The translations under genes were made by a program, and so were the position numbers. A model generated the notes under the pieces. The model was not told the origin of the DNA. It saw only the letters and a program-made list of their open reading frames with translations, and ran no database searches. Shown in pieces: positions 1 to 12,540 of a stretch of 64,000 bases of DNA (positions are counted from its first letter, which is position 1; every line of letters begins with the position of its first letter). Origin of the DNA: Brachypodium distachyon (lineage: Eukaryota; Streptophyta; Magnoliopsida; Poales; Poaceae). The DNA is taken from NCBI RefSeq assembly GCF_000005505.3, contig NC_016134.3, positions 14,614,624-14,678,623 on the forward strand. Reading direction: 5' to 3'.

Positions 1-63
1 ACAAAGTCAGCACCGAACACACCTTATGAGACGTGGACGGGAAAGAAGCCAAGTTTAAACTAT

Positions 64-2106
64 TTGCGTGTGTGGGGCTGCCCTGCAGAAGCAAGATTTT
101 TCAATCCACAACTTAAGAAATTAGATCCAAAAACGATAAGTTGCCATTTTATTGGATACCCTCATAGGGGAAAGGGATACCGTTTTTATTGTCCGGGTCA
201 CTCCACTAAATTTGTGGAGACCCGACAAGCAGTATTTTTTTTGAGGATAATGAAGTCACGGAAATAAGGGAAATTAATCTTGAGGAGAAACGGGTATGTG
301 TCCCGTCCCCGGCCATCCAAGAGATTTATTTCCCAATACGAATTATTAACGTGACACGGAATGTTGAACCTGAGGTTCGTCGCTCAGGCGCTCAACCAAA
401 TGGAGATCCTAAAACAGAAGACGATCCCCAGCCAACTGGAGACGAAGAAAATGAGGATCCTCAACCAGAAAATGATCCTCCACCATCACCTCTTGTGAGG
501 AGATCACAGCGTGAAAGAAAGAAGGCCATCCCAGATGATTATGTCACTTTTATGAGTGAGGATATAAATGATGTTGGAAAGGTGAAGGACCCATCCTCAT
601 ATAAGGAAGCGATCAAAAGCAAAAACTCGTCTAAGTGAGTAACTGCCATGGAGGACGAGTTGAAATCGTCGAAAGCTAAAAGGGTAGGCTGCAAGTGGGT
701 CTACAAAACTAAATATGACTCCAAAGGGAATGTCGGAAGACATAAAGCAAGGCTTGTCGCAAAAGGGTTTACACAACGAGAGGGAATCGATTACAACGAG
801 ACTTTTTCTCCTGTGTCATCCAAGGATTCTTTTAGAATCGTTATGGCATTAGTGGATCATTATGATCTAGAGCTACATCAAATGGACGTTAAAATGGCAT
901 TCCTAAATGGCGATTTAAATGAAGATGTATACATGACTCAACCATAAGGTTTTGTAATGAAAGGGAAAGAACATTTAGCATGTCGTCTAAAGAAGTCGAT
1001 TTATGGCTTGACGCAAGCTTCAAGACAATGGTACCTCAAGTTCGATGAAGTGATCCGAACTTTTGGTTTTACGGAAAATGTTGTGGACAACTGCATATAC
1101 GTCAAATTTAAAGGTAGTCGCTTCACAATTTTAGTCCTATATGTGGATGACATATTGTTGGCATGTAGCGATAAGGATATGCTATATGAAACCAAGAATT
1201 TTCTGTCATCTAATTTCGATAAGAAAGATCTCGGTGAAGCCTCATATGTCCTTGGTATTGAGATTCATCGAGATAGGTCTAAATGCACATTGGGACTATC
1301 ACAGAAAGCATACTTTGAGAGGGTACTAAAGAAATACAATATGCACAAGTGCTCCTCCTCACCTGCTCCTGTAGTCAAGGGCCATAAGTTTGGGACATTT
1401 CAATGCCCCAGAAACCAAATTGAAGCTGATCAAACGAAGCATGTTCCTTACGCTTCAGTTGTCGGAAGCATTATGTATGCACAAGTATGTACACGCCCTG
1501 ACTTATTTTATGTTACCAAGATGCTTGGCAGATACCAATCGAATCCAGGACCAGACCACTGGAAGGCCGCAAAGAAAGTCTTGCGTTATATGCAAGGTAC
1601 TAAAGATTACCGAAAATCTGATAACCTGGAAGTTGTTGGTTATTCAGATGCTGATTTTGCCGGGTGTGTGGATAGTAAAAAATTCACGTCAGGTTATATA
1701 TTCACACTCGCTGGGAGCCATATCGTGGAAAAGCTCCAAGCAAACTTTGACTGCTTCATCTCCGATGCAAGCAGAATTTGTAGCATGTTATGAGACCACT
1801 GGGCAGGCTGTATGGCTAAAGAATTTTATTCCCGGAGTTAAAGTGGTAGACAACATTTCTAAACCACTGGTGTTGTACTGCGATAATGAACCCGCAGTTT
1901 TCTATACGAGTAACAACAGGTCAAGTGCTGCTGCCAAGCACATTGACATAAAGTATCATGTTGTGAAAGATAAAATCCAGGATCAAACCATTGATGTCAG
2001 GCATATCAGCACTACTCATATGCTTGCGGATCCGCTAACCAAGGGCTTACCACCCAGTATTTTTCGTGATCATGTTGCCGGCATGGGAATACTGGAAGCC
2101 GAATGA
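64..2106 (+). pseudogene. copia polyprotein fragment (integrase end, RT, RNase H)
   Basis: The first stretch (64-267) resembles the C-terminal region of copia integrase (LRVWGCPAEA-like start, FIGYP). Reverse transcriptase follows from about 690, with KWVYKTK, the RLVAKGFTQ region, QMDVKMAFLNGDL and the catalytic LYVDDIL at about 1137-1160. RNase H is seen as YSDADFAGCVD (about 1638-1672), then SPMQAEFVA and ADPLTKGLP (about 2025-2050). Lesions seen directly are a frame change in the T-run near 233-242, an in-frame TGA at 636-638, an in-frame TAA at 945-947, and a frame change near 1710-1725 inside RNase H. It is a dead copy. Confidence 0.9.
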
Positions 2107-2297
2107 TCCTGGAAATTTAAGGGACCAATAAAAAGAACCACTCCCAATAAAAAAAATGTTATCTTTTGAAACCGGCTGCTATATTATAAGTATTGAGTTT
2201 CAAAGATATTTTATTGGTCATTGTAACACCTTACTTTAGTACGACATTCTTGTGGAAAAGGACGAATGTAAATAAGTCTAACGATCAAGGGGGAGAA

Positions 2298-2757
2298 TGT
2301 TGGTTGATCTCGGCTTTGACCGAAACAGACGCACAGGGGAAGGCCCACGAACCAACGTTCGTGAGCCTTATCCTAAACTGATCGCGCCCTGATCGGGGGC
2401 GGTAACCAACTCTTGGTTCTGGCCCCCTGTCACACAACGCCATATAAAAAGGGGATTAGCCGGCCCTCTCACTACGACCTAATTCTCGTTAGATCTCGTC
2501 TAATCCCAATAGAAACAAGTCCACCCCACCGATCTGGGAGGCGCTGGAGTGCTCGGGAAGGCCACGAACTACGACGTCCTCTCCCGTCATCGGCCAGTGC
2601 CGATACGAGTCCTTCGTCTACTTTGGCTACTTCCACGACAATGGCGTCCTCTTCCATCGCGCGTATGATTGAATCTCCTTAATCCCTCTTCTGTTAGTGC
2701 TCTAATTAATTGCCAGTGCATGTTTAGGCTTAGCCTAATGAATCTTAAGTTCTAACA
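2298..2757 (+). repeat. 3' LTR of the copia element
   Basis: It starts TGTTGG directly after a polypurine tract and ends CTAACA, giving short inverted termini (TGTTGG/TGTTAG). Length is 460 bp. A TATA box (TATAAAA, about 2443-2449) marks the probable promoter. A single LTR is visible, so age by LTR comparison is not possible here. Confidence 0.82.
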
Positions 2758-3490
2758 CGGTAAATTATTCCTGGACTCCAAGATTTCTGGCTCCCTGCCA
2801 AAGAATTTAGGAGTTGTAAACATGTTCGGTTCTGAACTCCAGATTCAGAATCATGTTCTGTTTTCTGTCCTCTGCGAGCTGGCCCATCTCCTGTACACTC
2901 TCCGTTATGCTCTGCATTTGCGGCTGATTGCATAGAACAACAATCTTATCTGTTTTTGACTCTCCACAGAATCATTCATCAGCTGTTCCAGTTTTACATA
3001 GAACAGGAGTACCTGCAAAAATCATTCCAACAATTACAGTTTCAGCTGATTGCAGTTGCAACCTACAATTATAGTTTCCCTTGATGGAACGTCCCATTGT
3101 CACACATCCCACTGCTGAATGCTGCACGATACAAGGTGCGGTGCGGCCCAACCCAATTACAACTTTCCCTAAAGTTTCCTAGCTCCTTGGTTCCCGGCAT
3201 CTGACCGAAACCAGTTTGGGCCAACAATGCTTATTCGGCTAGCTAGTACATACCACCGCCATAAATGGTTTTGGTTTCTTCTTCTGAAACTAGCGGTGCC
3301 AGCCGACTGCGCGAATCAGTCCAAAGTCCAAACTCCATAGCGTGAATCTAGCATGAACAATCGGCCATTGCGTTGCGTTGCCCACCGTGGGATGGCCGGA
3401 CCGCGCGCAGATCCCACGAGATTCTTTCCAACTGTTTCTTGATCCAGGCGGCCGGGAGGAAGGAATACTGCCAAGGGAGGAGATCGACCG
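2758..3490. other. non-coding gap upstream of the WAT1-like relic
   Basis: No open gene, RNA gene or clear repeat was recognised. The stretch presumably contains the old promoter and 5' UTR of the transporter relic that starts at 3491. Confidence 0.5.
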
Positions 3491-3685
3491 ATGGCGACGA
3501 CGTCATTCAAGTCTGAGTGGGGGCCGGCCATTTGCATGGTTCTGATCGAGCTGTTCACGACGGGGCAGATGCTGCTCACCAAGGTCGTCGTCGACGCCGG
3601 CCTCTTCGTCTTCGCCCTCCTCACCTACCGCTTCTTCCTCGGCGCCGCCTTGGTCGTCCCCTTGGCCATCATCTTCGAGCCGTCA
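3491..3685 (+). pseudogene. isolated first exon of a WAT1-related (EamA) transporter
   Basis: An open stretch starting at ATG 3491 encodes a typical N-terminus of plant WAT1-related/nodulin-MtN21 drug/metabolite transporters: EWGPAICMVLIELFTTGQ, then a KVVVDAG loop, then LLTYRFFLGAALVVPLAI, which is two membrane helices. The open frame runs into non-coding sequence after residue 64, at about the usual exon-1 end. No matching exon 2 follows before a second, related first exon at 4193. It is either an upstream paralogue that lost its remaining exons, or an alternative first exon; the first reading is favoured because the downstream gene is itself broken. Confidence 0.7.
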
Positions 3686-4192
3686 GTACACACAACAAGC
3701 TTTACTCTAGACTCTACTCAGTCAAATCTTCGAAAATCACACTAATAGGTTCGCCATTTAGCGGCGGTAATTAAGCTTTTTCTGCTTTCGATTTTATATT
3801 TTTCTCATTGAGAATGCATATGTATATATGAAACCCCGATGCATAAACCACGCACCGAGTACTAGCAGATAACCATGGTTGCAATTGCTAGTCGGCGACA
3901 AGGGTGGTGGGAATGGTTGCCCTCTGTCTGCCTTTATTTGCCACTATATCCATTTCTTTGCATGTTGTATGGCTGAAGCAGCTTCCTTTCGCTTTCCTTG
4001 TGGTGACATGGAATCATGTTTCCTTTGTGGAGAAGTGAGATTCCTAGCTATGCACGACACCGTTCTCATGAATATTGAATGCCACACACATAACTGTCAG
4101 TTAGAGAGGAGCCAGCAGCACCATAAAACTCTGCATGTTCGTTAAGTTTCTGCTTCTCTCCAGTCCAATGTCCACTGTTCCATTAGTGAGGC

Positions 4193-5783
4193 ATGTGGAA
4201 CTCCTCAAACCTCAAGGAATGGTTGCCAGTTTTATTCATGGTGATGATCCAATTTTTCAACGTTGGAGTTCTGTTGCTCGTCAAGGTGGTGGCTGATGAC
4301 GGGTCATCCATGTGGAACATCCTCACATACCGCTTCTTCCTTGGAGCATTGTTGGCCGTCCCCTTGGCCATATTTTATGAGAAGTTGGCTCCTACACCCG
4401 TCACCAACTATTTCAACTACTTTTGTTCGATGGATTGTATTTTTAAAAAAATTATTATTTCGCAAAGGTGTGATAGATAGTAAAGGTTTTGAAGATTTTT
4501 TTGGAGAATTTCACAAACAAATATCATTTTTCCAGCAGCTTGATTTGGAACTTTTGGTTGCTTCACCTTCTTACTATCTGCTTTTTTTTTCTTAATTAAT
4601 GCAACAAGGTTAACTAGTTAGCAGTTTTTGAGGATGCCATTTTCATTTTCGTTGATACAAGATTAGTCTAAACACTATTTGATCTGCTTATAGATGGCGG
4701 GGTTGATGTATATATGATTGCTCTAATGTAGAGGGAAGTTGAAGGAGCTCACACTGAAGGCATTCATATGGATGTTTATCAGTGCACTTGTAGGGTGAGC
4801 TCTTTTCTTTCAGTCCTCTGCTTTTCAAGTCCGTTTTTAAAGTACTCTGCTTCTCAAATCTGTTCATCAACATTTTCAAGCACTTCAGCTTATCAACTAC
4901 AAAGTTTGCCCTCTCTTTACCAAATTTGACGTAGTTATGACTTGCAGGTTCACAATTCCTGGATTGTACTACATTGGCCTGGGGGACACATCTCCAGGCT
5001 ACGCAATCAATTTTTTACAACATCATACCAATCGCGACATTCATCCTCGCAGTTCTCTGCAGGTAAAGAAGAGATGAGAAAGATAATCTTAATGCCGATC
5101 CCGGGAAAAAGATCCTCTAACTTTTCAAATTCTGACCAAGGATCTGTGAACTGCAACTGTTAATTTAATTTCAGGAAGGAGCCACTGAACATTTTGAGCC
5201 TGGTGGGGAACATCAAGGTGATTGGAACCCTGGTCTGTGTTGGGGGAACGCTGATCATTAGCCTGTACAAGGGCAAGGTGCTACACCTTTGGCCCGTCAA
5301 CATAATCGGGTACCACCCCAAGCAAGGTAGCGGCGGCGCATTTGGGCATCACCTACCCTTCGATGTTCTGTGCTGTATCAGTCATCTTCAAAACTATCCT
5401 AGATTCTCTTCTCCTTGGCCATGACCTTTCTGTTGGAAGGTATATATGCTTAACTATTCTGCAGTTGTTTTTAAGGAACTCTGCAGTTTTCTTTGCATGA
5501 ATGAGTTGAGATTGTGTTTTTTTCAAACTGAACACCATTAATAGGAGGTATATCATTTCTAAAGAAATGCCACACAGTTTTAGTTTTTTTTGCAAATAAT
5601 ACATTTCTCTTCTTGTATGGATTCAGCATTCTTGGCATGATTATGATCCTTGCTGGGCTCTACCTTTTCCTCTGGGGAAAAAGAAAAGAATTGATGCTTA
5701 AGGATGAAGAAAAACCCAAGGGAAACGTGCAGTCTCAGGGTGGAGATGACCAGATAAACAAAGAAGTAGCATCCAACGTGTGA
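4193..5783 (+). pseudogene. WAT1-related (UmamiT/EamA) transporter pseudogene
   Basis: Family members are plant membrane carriers with ten helices and two EamA repeats. Exons read here are 4193 to about 4380 (first two helices, ILTYRFFLGALLAVPLAI), 4732-4794 (LKAFIWMFISALVG), 4948-5062 (IPGLYYIGLGDTSPGYAIN), 5175-5439 and 5627-5783 (ILGMIMILAGLYLFLWGK and a charged tail ending EVASNV). Lesions: one extra T in the T-run at about 5011-5016 shifts the frame after the AIN motif. In the fourth block the text jumps from the GKVLHLWPVNIIGYHP/AFGHH region straight to the GITYPSMF-like helix near the C-terminus, so the middle exons (about half of the second EamA repeat) are missing, with a frame change at the join near 5340-5352. 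Not functional. Confidence 0.85.
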
Positions 5784-6220
5784 ATGCCCCTTCTTATCAT
5801 GAAACGTAGAGGGGCATATTGTCGTTACTGCTGTGATGTTAGTGTAAATATAATAAGTTATGTGCCTCATTAAAATTCTATTTATATGGTTTCATATTTC
5901 AAAAGAAAAAAGAAGTGTAGGTAAGGTGATTGCATTTAAGTTTCCCCTCTCAGTTTAGTTTACATAAATTTCCCCTCATCCCACATTAGAGCTGGCCTTG
6001 AGATGGTCCCTATTCTTTGCACTACGAATTCCTCCAAATGAAATCATTGTATATGGACTAGCAAAACTAGTTTTTGCTACTCAAATTTACACATGCTTCA
6101 TTGTTAACCATGCCTATTTTTAGGATTTCAACTCAATTGGTGGTTATATAATGGACTAGAAAAACTCATGAACATGTTTCTAAACAGAATTTACGTTATA
6201 TGGCCGCGGTAATTGAAATT
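5784..6220. other. 3' flank of the transporter relic
   Basis: AT-rich sequence without an open gene. The last 25-30 bases (from about 6200, GCGGTAATTGAAATTCATGG) are the start of a host repeat unit that resumes at 12164 on the other side of the LINE. Confidence 0.5.
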
Positions 6221-6231
6221 CATGGTTTTTT

Positions 6232-9200
6232 TTAACAATGGGCCTCCCCATCGATTTCTATTAGAGAAACCGCCAACCGAGTTTACACAGCAAGAGTATC
6301 AAACAGGAAACAAAACAGAAAAGTCTACCAGAGTTATTAAAATGCCTTAAACCGGAGAGCAAACTTGACAAAGCAAACATAACTCCAATAAAAGAGAGGC
6401 CAACCACCCAAGGGGTGGTATGCTTCAGCAACAAAACGTTAACCCATGATCCGCCTGCTAAGTGGCGCCCAGCCATTTCTCCCAGCGTATGCTTCTGCAA
6501 CCACCTGTTTGATCTTTCTGCAGCATTGCCCAATAGGAGATGTTATTACAGAGGTTGTATATAAGCACAACAGGATCATTTGGGAAGCGCTGTCGGAAGC
6601 AAGCATCGTTTCTGGTTTTCCACACAGTCCACGGAATCGCTGTAGCGCCACAGAGCACCAGCTTCCTGTGTTGTAGGGAAGGAGGAGACCCATACTCCAA
6701 ACAGATCAGCAACATCTGTTGGTGGAGAAAACAACCCAAGGGCACAAGTGACCACCCGCCAGACACATTTTGCAACAGTGCACTGGAACATAAGGTGATC
6801 GACAGTCTCCTTCTCGGCACAGAAGTGACATTGGTCATTTCCTGTCCAGCCCCTACGAAGGAGGTTGTCCTTAGTGAGAATGCTATTTCTGATGGTCAAC
6901 CACTAGCTTAACAGTCACATGTTTGGTGAAAGTAATATGATATAGTCTGGAAAATCTGGCAACCAGAGAGCACTCTCCCAACCACACATCTTCCCAGAAC
7001 TGAGTTTTTGCACCATTCCCAACTATCCTTCTTGTGAACTGCTGAAAGATCAAATTAACTCCCATCAGCCCCTGCCAGAAATGAGATTCTCCAGCCCTTC
7101 TCCAATTCTTAGACAAAACATGTTTCTGCAAATATTTCCTATACAACAATCTCTGCCATACTCCATCTGAGTTTTCCAATTTCCACAGCCACTTGCACAG
7201 TAGACTTTGATTCACGGAAGCTAGGTCCAGAATCCCCAGGCCACCACTATCCTTTGGTAAACACACACTAGGCCAATTTACTAGGTGATACTTCCTTTTA
7301 TCTTGTGTTTCTTGCCATAACAGTCTTGCTCTGAAATAATCCAATCTTTTAAGCACACCTTTAGGTGCCTCCAAAAAGGAGAGCATATCTAGGGGGACAG
7401 TACTGAGACAGGCATTTGTGAGAACAACCCTTCCACCAATGGACAGAATGTTCCCTTTCCAGCCTGCCAGCTTCTTCTCCACCTTTTCTTCAATGGGCTT
7501 CCACCGTGCATTGCTCAGTCTTTTTACATCTACAGGGATGCCCAAATACTTGATAGGGAAGGAGCCCACACCACAGGTGAAAATCTCACTGTAAGCCACC
7601 TGCCTCTCCATAGCCCCCCCCAAACAAAACAGCTCACTCTTATGGAAATTGATTTTGAGGCCAGAAATCTGTTCAAACACACATAATATGAATTTGAGAT
7701 TTCTGGCATTAACTAGGTTGTCTTCCAATAAGAATATGGTGTCATCAACATACTGTAGTATAGCTAAACCCCCATCCACCAAGTGTGGGACCAAACCAGT
7801 TCTGATCCCCTGTTGTTGTGCTTTCTTTATGAGCATGGCCAGCCCATCAGCCACCAAGTTAAACAAAAGAGGAGACAAAGGATCTCCCTGTCTAACTCCC
7901 TTAAAGGTAGAGAAATATGGGCCAATTTGGTCATTGACCTTGATTGCAACCCTCCCCCCTCTCACAGTTTTCATGATCCAATCACACCAAATATCTCCAA
8001 ATCCTTTAGCCTGCATCATTTGATAAAGAAAGGGCCACTTTACTTTGTCATATGCTTTCTCAAAATCGATTTTGAGTAGCAAACCTGACATCTTTCTGTG
8101 ATTGACCTCATGGACAGTTTCATGAAGAATAATTCCTTCCATTATGTATCTTTCCTTAATGAATGCGGTTTGGGATTCAGCAATCACCTTAGATACAATC
8201 TGTCCCAACCTATTTGCAAGCACTTTTGTCAGTATTTTGTAACTGACATTTAGCAAGCAAATTGGTCTAAACTTTGTATCACATTGGCATCAGGCACTTT
8301 TGGGATTAAGGAAATAATCCCATGATTAAGCCTTTCAATGTTGAGCTTACCAGCATGAAAAGCATCAAACAGCTCCTTCAAGTCTGTCTTAATTACTTCT
8401 CAAAATACCTGGTAAAACTCAGCAGGGAAGCCATCAGGCCCAGCAGCTTTATTATGTTTCATTCCAAACACAGCTGCATGTATTTCTTCCAAAGTAAACT
8501 CAGCAGTCAAGAAATCTCTATCATGTGATGAGATCTGATCACACTCAATCCGATCAATCTTTAGAGAAGTTACTTCAGGAGGGCCAAAAAGATTTTTATA
8601 GAAGCATGTCACATGCTCTATTAAGTTTTTGTCCCCCACAATCTCTTCTCCGTTATTCTGTATGAAAGAGAGATGATTTTTCTTCTTCCTTCCACTAGCT
8701 TTAATATGATAGTATTTGGTATTAGCATCTCCTTCCTTCAAATCTTTCTCTTTTGCCCTCTGCCTCCACTTGAGCTCTTCATCCCTTAAGAGTTTCTTAA
8801 GATCAGCATCAAGCACACTTCTAGTCTGCCTTTCAACCAAGGACAGAATAGTAGTCTCCTCTTTCTTATCCAAGTTATCAAGATGTACTAACACCTCTTT
8901 TTTCCTTCTCTTATACGTCCCTTCCACATTTAAATGCCAACCTTTCAGATGTCTTCTCAATCTCCTAGCTTTCTCCTGCCATTTATCCACATCATGCAAA
9001 CAGTATGTAGCTGCTTGCCAACTCTGAATCACAATCTCCTTAAAACCATCTCTTTCTAACCAGCAATTCTCAAATCTGAAAGTATTGCAGAAAGGAGGCT
9101 CAACCCCAGTAGAAAGCTGCAGAGGAACATGATCAGACATGTCCCTGTTCAGAGCAGTCACAGTGGCTAAGGGGAATTGAAGTTCCCATTTTGTGCTAAC

Positions 9201-12163
9201 AAAGAACCTGTCTAGCTTCTCAAAGGTTGGGTCCTCATGATTGTTTGCCCAGGTGTAGAGTCTACCATGAAGGGGGAGCTCTTTAAGGCCAGCAGTTTCA
9301 ATAATGGAGTTGAAAATGTGGCTCCACCTTGGCAAGCTACAAGGTTTATTCTTCTCTGTGATTTTCCTAATGATATTAAAATCACCTCCAATCACAACAG
9401 GACCCTGACAACCATTGCACAGCCGTGCAAATTCAGTCAGAAAATTCTCTTTATCCTCCACTTGGGCAGGCCCATAGACCAGCACCAAATGCCAAGTTGC
9501 ACCAAATCTTTTTTCTTTGAGCAGAACATCAATATAATGTCTGCCTAATTCTGAGTTAAGAATCTCAAACACATCAGAGTTTACCCCCAAAAGGAGACCA
9601 CCTGATCTACCTGTGGGTGGCAACTGTTTCCACACAAAATCTCTAGATCCAGACACAGATCTGAACCAATTAGGCTGGATGTCCTGTGTCATTGTCTCTA
9701 TCAGACCAATGAATTGACAACCAGCTTCCATAATCATTTCTCTCAGGAACCGTTGCTTATCAGGGCGTCCCAACCCCTGCAGTTCCAGAAGATACCAGAC
9801 ATAACTAGGTTTTAGATTTGGGAATCTACCCCTTCTCCTAGTTGGCTCAACCCTAAAAACAGGGGAGCACAACTTAACTATTTTCTTTCCAGCCCCCAAC
9901 CTCTTGGATCTCCTAACATCCACATGATCCTTACTGAGGTCCTCAGTATCACTATCAGATAGGAGTTCCTCAATCTCTTCACTGATTAATTGGAATTGAT
10001 TATCACATTTTGGTTCAGACATGGTTTTATCTAATTTACTTTCTCTAAACATGTCCATTCTAGCTTGTTCCAGGGATTTAATAACATCTATAAACCCTTC
10101 ATCAGAATTACTAAAACTAATGACAAGCTTATCAGCTAACAAGAATAAATCAGCATTATCAGCATTCGACACAGTAGGAATGTAAGAATCAGCATAGACA
10201 ATTTCAGATTTAACTGCTTTAAGAAAGGAAGGAGCAGAGACAGAGGCCATACCCAGTGTTGCCAGGAATAGTGTTCTTCTGTTCAGCTCTTTGCATGGCC
10301 AGCAGAGTTCTGTCAGCATCCTCCTGCCCTTTCAGCCGCTCACACTTCCTGGTTCCCTTGATCCTCCCCCCAGTTTTGTCAAGTGCCCCATTCACAGAGG
10401 AAATTGTTTCAGAGTCAGCCTTCCCTCCCTGAATAGCATCCACTTTAGCTTGGAAAGAATCTTGGGAGTCTGGCACTTCCTCATTCTGAGAGAAATGCAC
10501 TCTCTCTTGGCTATTGTCAAGGACAAAAACCTCATCCTCGGCAGTCCCAGCACCAGCACCATGATCCACAGCCATTTTCTGATCTCCATCTTCTTGCATC
10601 TTACAAGCAATGAGAGCCTTCTTAACATCCACTGACACTGGGAGCTCTAGATCAGTCACACATTCATAAGTCTGTGCTGCACCTTGTTCCTTGACAGTCA
10701 CATCAGTCACAGTGGCAGATGCCCCAACAGGAGCACTGCCTTGAGTTGCTGTTGCCTTCTGCGTTTTGTTGCTTCTATCTCCTTCTTGATCACCTTTAGG
10801 GTCTTGAACTGTAACTCTCTTCCCAGCCCCAGAGTCATCTCCCATCATATAGCCCCTTCACTTCAATCCTCTCCACAGAAAAGGACACATCAAACAGCAT
10901 GGGAGGGATACCAAATTCTTTCACCTTGGGAATCTTTTGCACACTTTTCACATGAGCTTTAAACCTCACAATGCCCAACTCATGTAAGATCTTCATGTCC
11001 ACTTCTTCCACTGCTCCAATCAGACTGCCAATCTCACAAATACCCTTGTAATGTTTCATGTCATTCGGCACTCCTTCAGCCCTTGCCCAAATAGTATGCA
11101 TCCTGCCTTTAGGTTTGATCACCGATTCAGCCCTCAAAATTCTGATATAACTGTTAGAACCTCGCAGTTTGAAATCTTCAAATTCCACCAACATCCCCAA
11201 AGTCTCAGCAGAGGGGAAAGGGACCAGAAAGCCATTCCCCTGTTTAGTCACATTCCAGCGCCACTGCCATGGAAATTGAGAGGCCAGACCCTCCTGCAAC
11301 ATGGATGGATAGACATGTCCTTGCGTAACTTGGATTAAACCAAGCGTAGAAGTCTTGTCTTGCTGCTTCGGCACACGCGCATGTTGAGGCATGAAGAACC
11401 CAAGATCTGGGGATCCCAATCCCACAGTCTGCATCACAGGCTTTGCTTGAGTCGGCCAAACACATCTAGCTGTGACATGCATGTTCTTCTCACAAATCAG
11501 ACAAAGCACTTCTACTTGACAATCCTTAGAACTGTGTCCCTCCTGATTGCACTTGAAGCAAACCAACGCCTTGGTTCCACCCCCAGAAGCCACAACAGAC
11601 GATGTTACCTTCTCAGCAGGCGTCAACGTCGATTTTGCCGCCGCAGACGAGCCATCCCCAGCCTTCCGCCTCCACTCTTGATCCGAGTAGTACGAGGAGC
11701 CTCGTCCGCCCCCCGTGCCGGTCCTCATGGTAGGCGGTGGCCCGCGACCACCACCACCACCACCTCGCTCCTCAGGACGGCGAGGTCGCGCGTCCCGTCC
11801 CGACATCTTCTTCCGCCGAGTCGGTCTGTTCCTGCGTCGTCGCGGAACTGGGGTCAGCAACGCTTCCTTGTACGTCTTCCTGGCTCCGTCCTCCGCCGCC
11901 GCAAACCCAGATTTTAGACCATGAGGAGTCGCAGTCGCCGCCACCTCTTGCCCAGTATCTAGGGTTCCAAGCGATTGAATCGGGCGAGGTGAGGAGAGTG
12001 GGGAATTCCACCGATTCCCCACCCTATCAACCTGGTCGAGCCTAGAAGGAACAGTAACCGTGCGGTGCGGTGCGTGTCCACACATCAGCTCCCCAACTCG
12101 AAACTCCACCACCTCAGCAATGGAGGGATGAGCAGGGGGACGAAAGTGCGACGGACGAAAATG
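6232..12163 (-). mobile_element. L1-type LINE retrotransposon, almost full length, inactive
   Basis: The element carries an ORF1 with a CCHC zinc knuckle and an ORF2 with endonuclease, reverse transcriptase and a zf-RVT domain. It is flanked by the same 11 bases, CATGGTTTTTT, at 6221-6231 and 12164-12174, which fits target-primed insertion; the 3' end is at the low-coordinate side, where the T-run merges with the target duplication. It sits inside a host repeat unit whose two halves flank it. The first bases of the element are close to the ORF1 start, so the 5' UTR is probably missing (5' truncation). Confidence 0.9.
6560..10319 (-). pseudogene. LINE ORF2 (endonuclease, reverse transcriptase, zf-RVT)
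   Basis: An AP-type endonuclease is read in 10319-8400 (GLIETM, VIGGDFN, LDRFFVS and SDHVPL motifs). Reverse transcriptase follows in 8256-6883 with LLKIDFEKAYDKV, GVRQGDPLSPLLFN and the catalytic YVDD box in LQYVDDTIFLL (about 7738-7770). A zf-RVT segment is in 6899-6576 (GWTGNDQCHFCAEKETVDHL). Breaks: an in-frame stop after FYQVF at about 8400, a one-base frame change near 8265, and a frame change near 6890 where the spacer before zf-RVT looks shortened. Not active. Confidence 0.88.
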
Positions 12164-12166
12164 CAT
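10219..12166 (-). pseudogene. LINE ORF1 (nucleic-acid-binding protein)
   Basis: The long frame 12166-10835 contains a basic, proline/arginine-rich N-terminal part, then a CCHC-type zinc knuckle (CFKCNQEGHSSKDC, followed by LCLICEKNMH), then a region like the DUF4283 RNA-binding domain that precedes or follows knuckles in plant LINE ORF1 proteins. It ends at GLYDGR. The continuation (DDSGAGKRVTVQDPKGD) is in another frame at 10848-10219, so one frameshift near 10840 splits ORF1. The first ATG overlaps the target-site duplication (CAT at 12164-12166), so the true start was probably upstream and is lost. Confidence 0.78.
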
Positions 12167-12540
12167 GGTTTTTTACAGAATTGGTAAAGATATGTGGAGA
12201 ATTTGAATAGAATGGAACACGTCGGAGAATTAACCTAGCTGCCATGCATGCCTTCCTCGTAACACTTGAACAGTTGAACGCAGAGAATTCTGACAGCCCA
12301 AGGGCAACAATCGGTCGATATCCTGCTGCGGTAATTGAAATTCGTGGTTTTTCAAGGAACTGGTTAGAATGTGTTTATTCGAATCGAACTACTAACTCCT
12401 CAAATTGAAATCATACGGTGAGATTAATAACGTGAGGTCGGCACAAAGACGAATAAAATACACCCCAATAACAATGTGATGATTTTCAGGGAACACACGA
12501 AAAAAGGAGATAACACAATGAAATGAGAACATACAGGTTG
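12164..12540. repeat. host repeat unit, copy 1 (also split by the LINE)
   Basis: The sequence holds the motif GCGGTAATTGAAATTC followed by GGTTTTTCA and TTGGTTAGAA. Related blocks occur at 6198-6231 (joined through the LINE to 12164), at about 12327, 13204 and 13365. The order of blocks in 12164-12540 is repeated in 13200-13505 plus 14005-14110, so the unit is a diverged tandem duplication of about 1 kb. Confidence 0.7.

Larger units (their letters stand above)
1..2757 (+). mobile_element. Ty1/copia LTR retrotransposon, 3' part, decayed
   Basis: The left window edge cuts this element, so only the 3' half is seen. It holds the end of integrase, reverse transcriptase, RNase H, a polypurine tract (about 2287-2297) and a 3' LTR. 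Order integrase before reverse transcriptase is the copia signature. The coding part is broken several times (see the polyprotein entry), so it is not autonomous. The 5' LTR and primer binding site lie outside the window, so the target-site duplication cannot be checked. Confidence 0.93.

Noticed and set aside
11360..12045. Plus-strand frames of 100-185 codons
   Set aside because: They are antisense shadows of LINE ORF1, caused by its Arg/Pro/Gly-rich codons.
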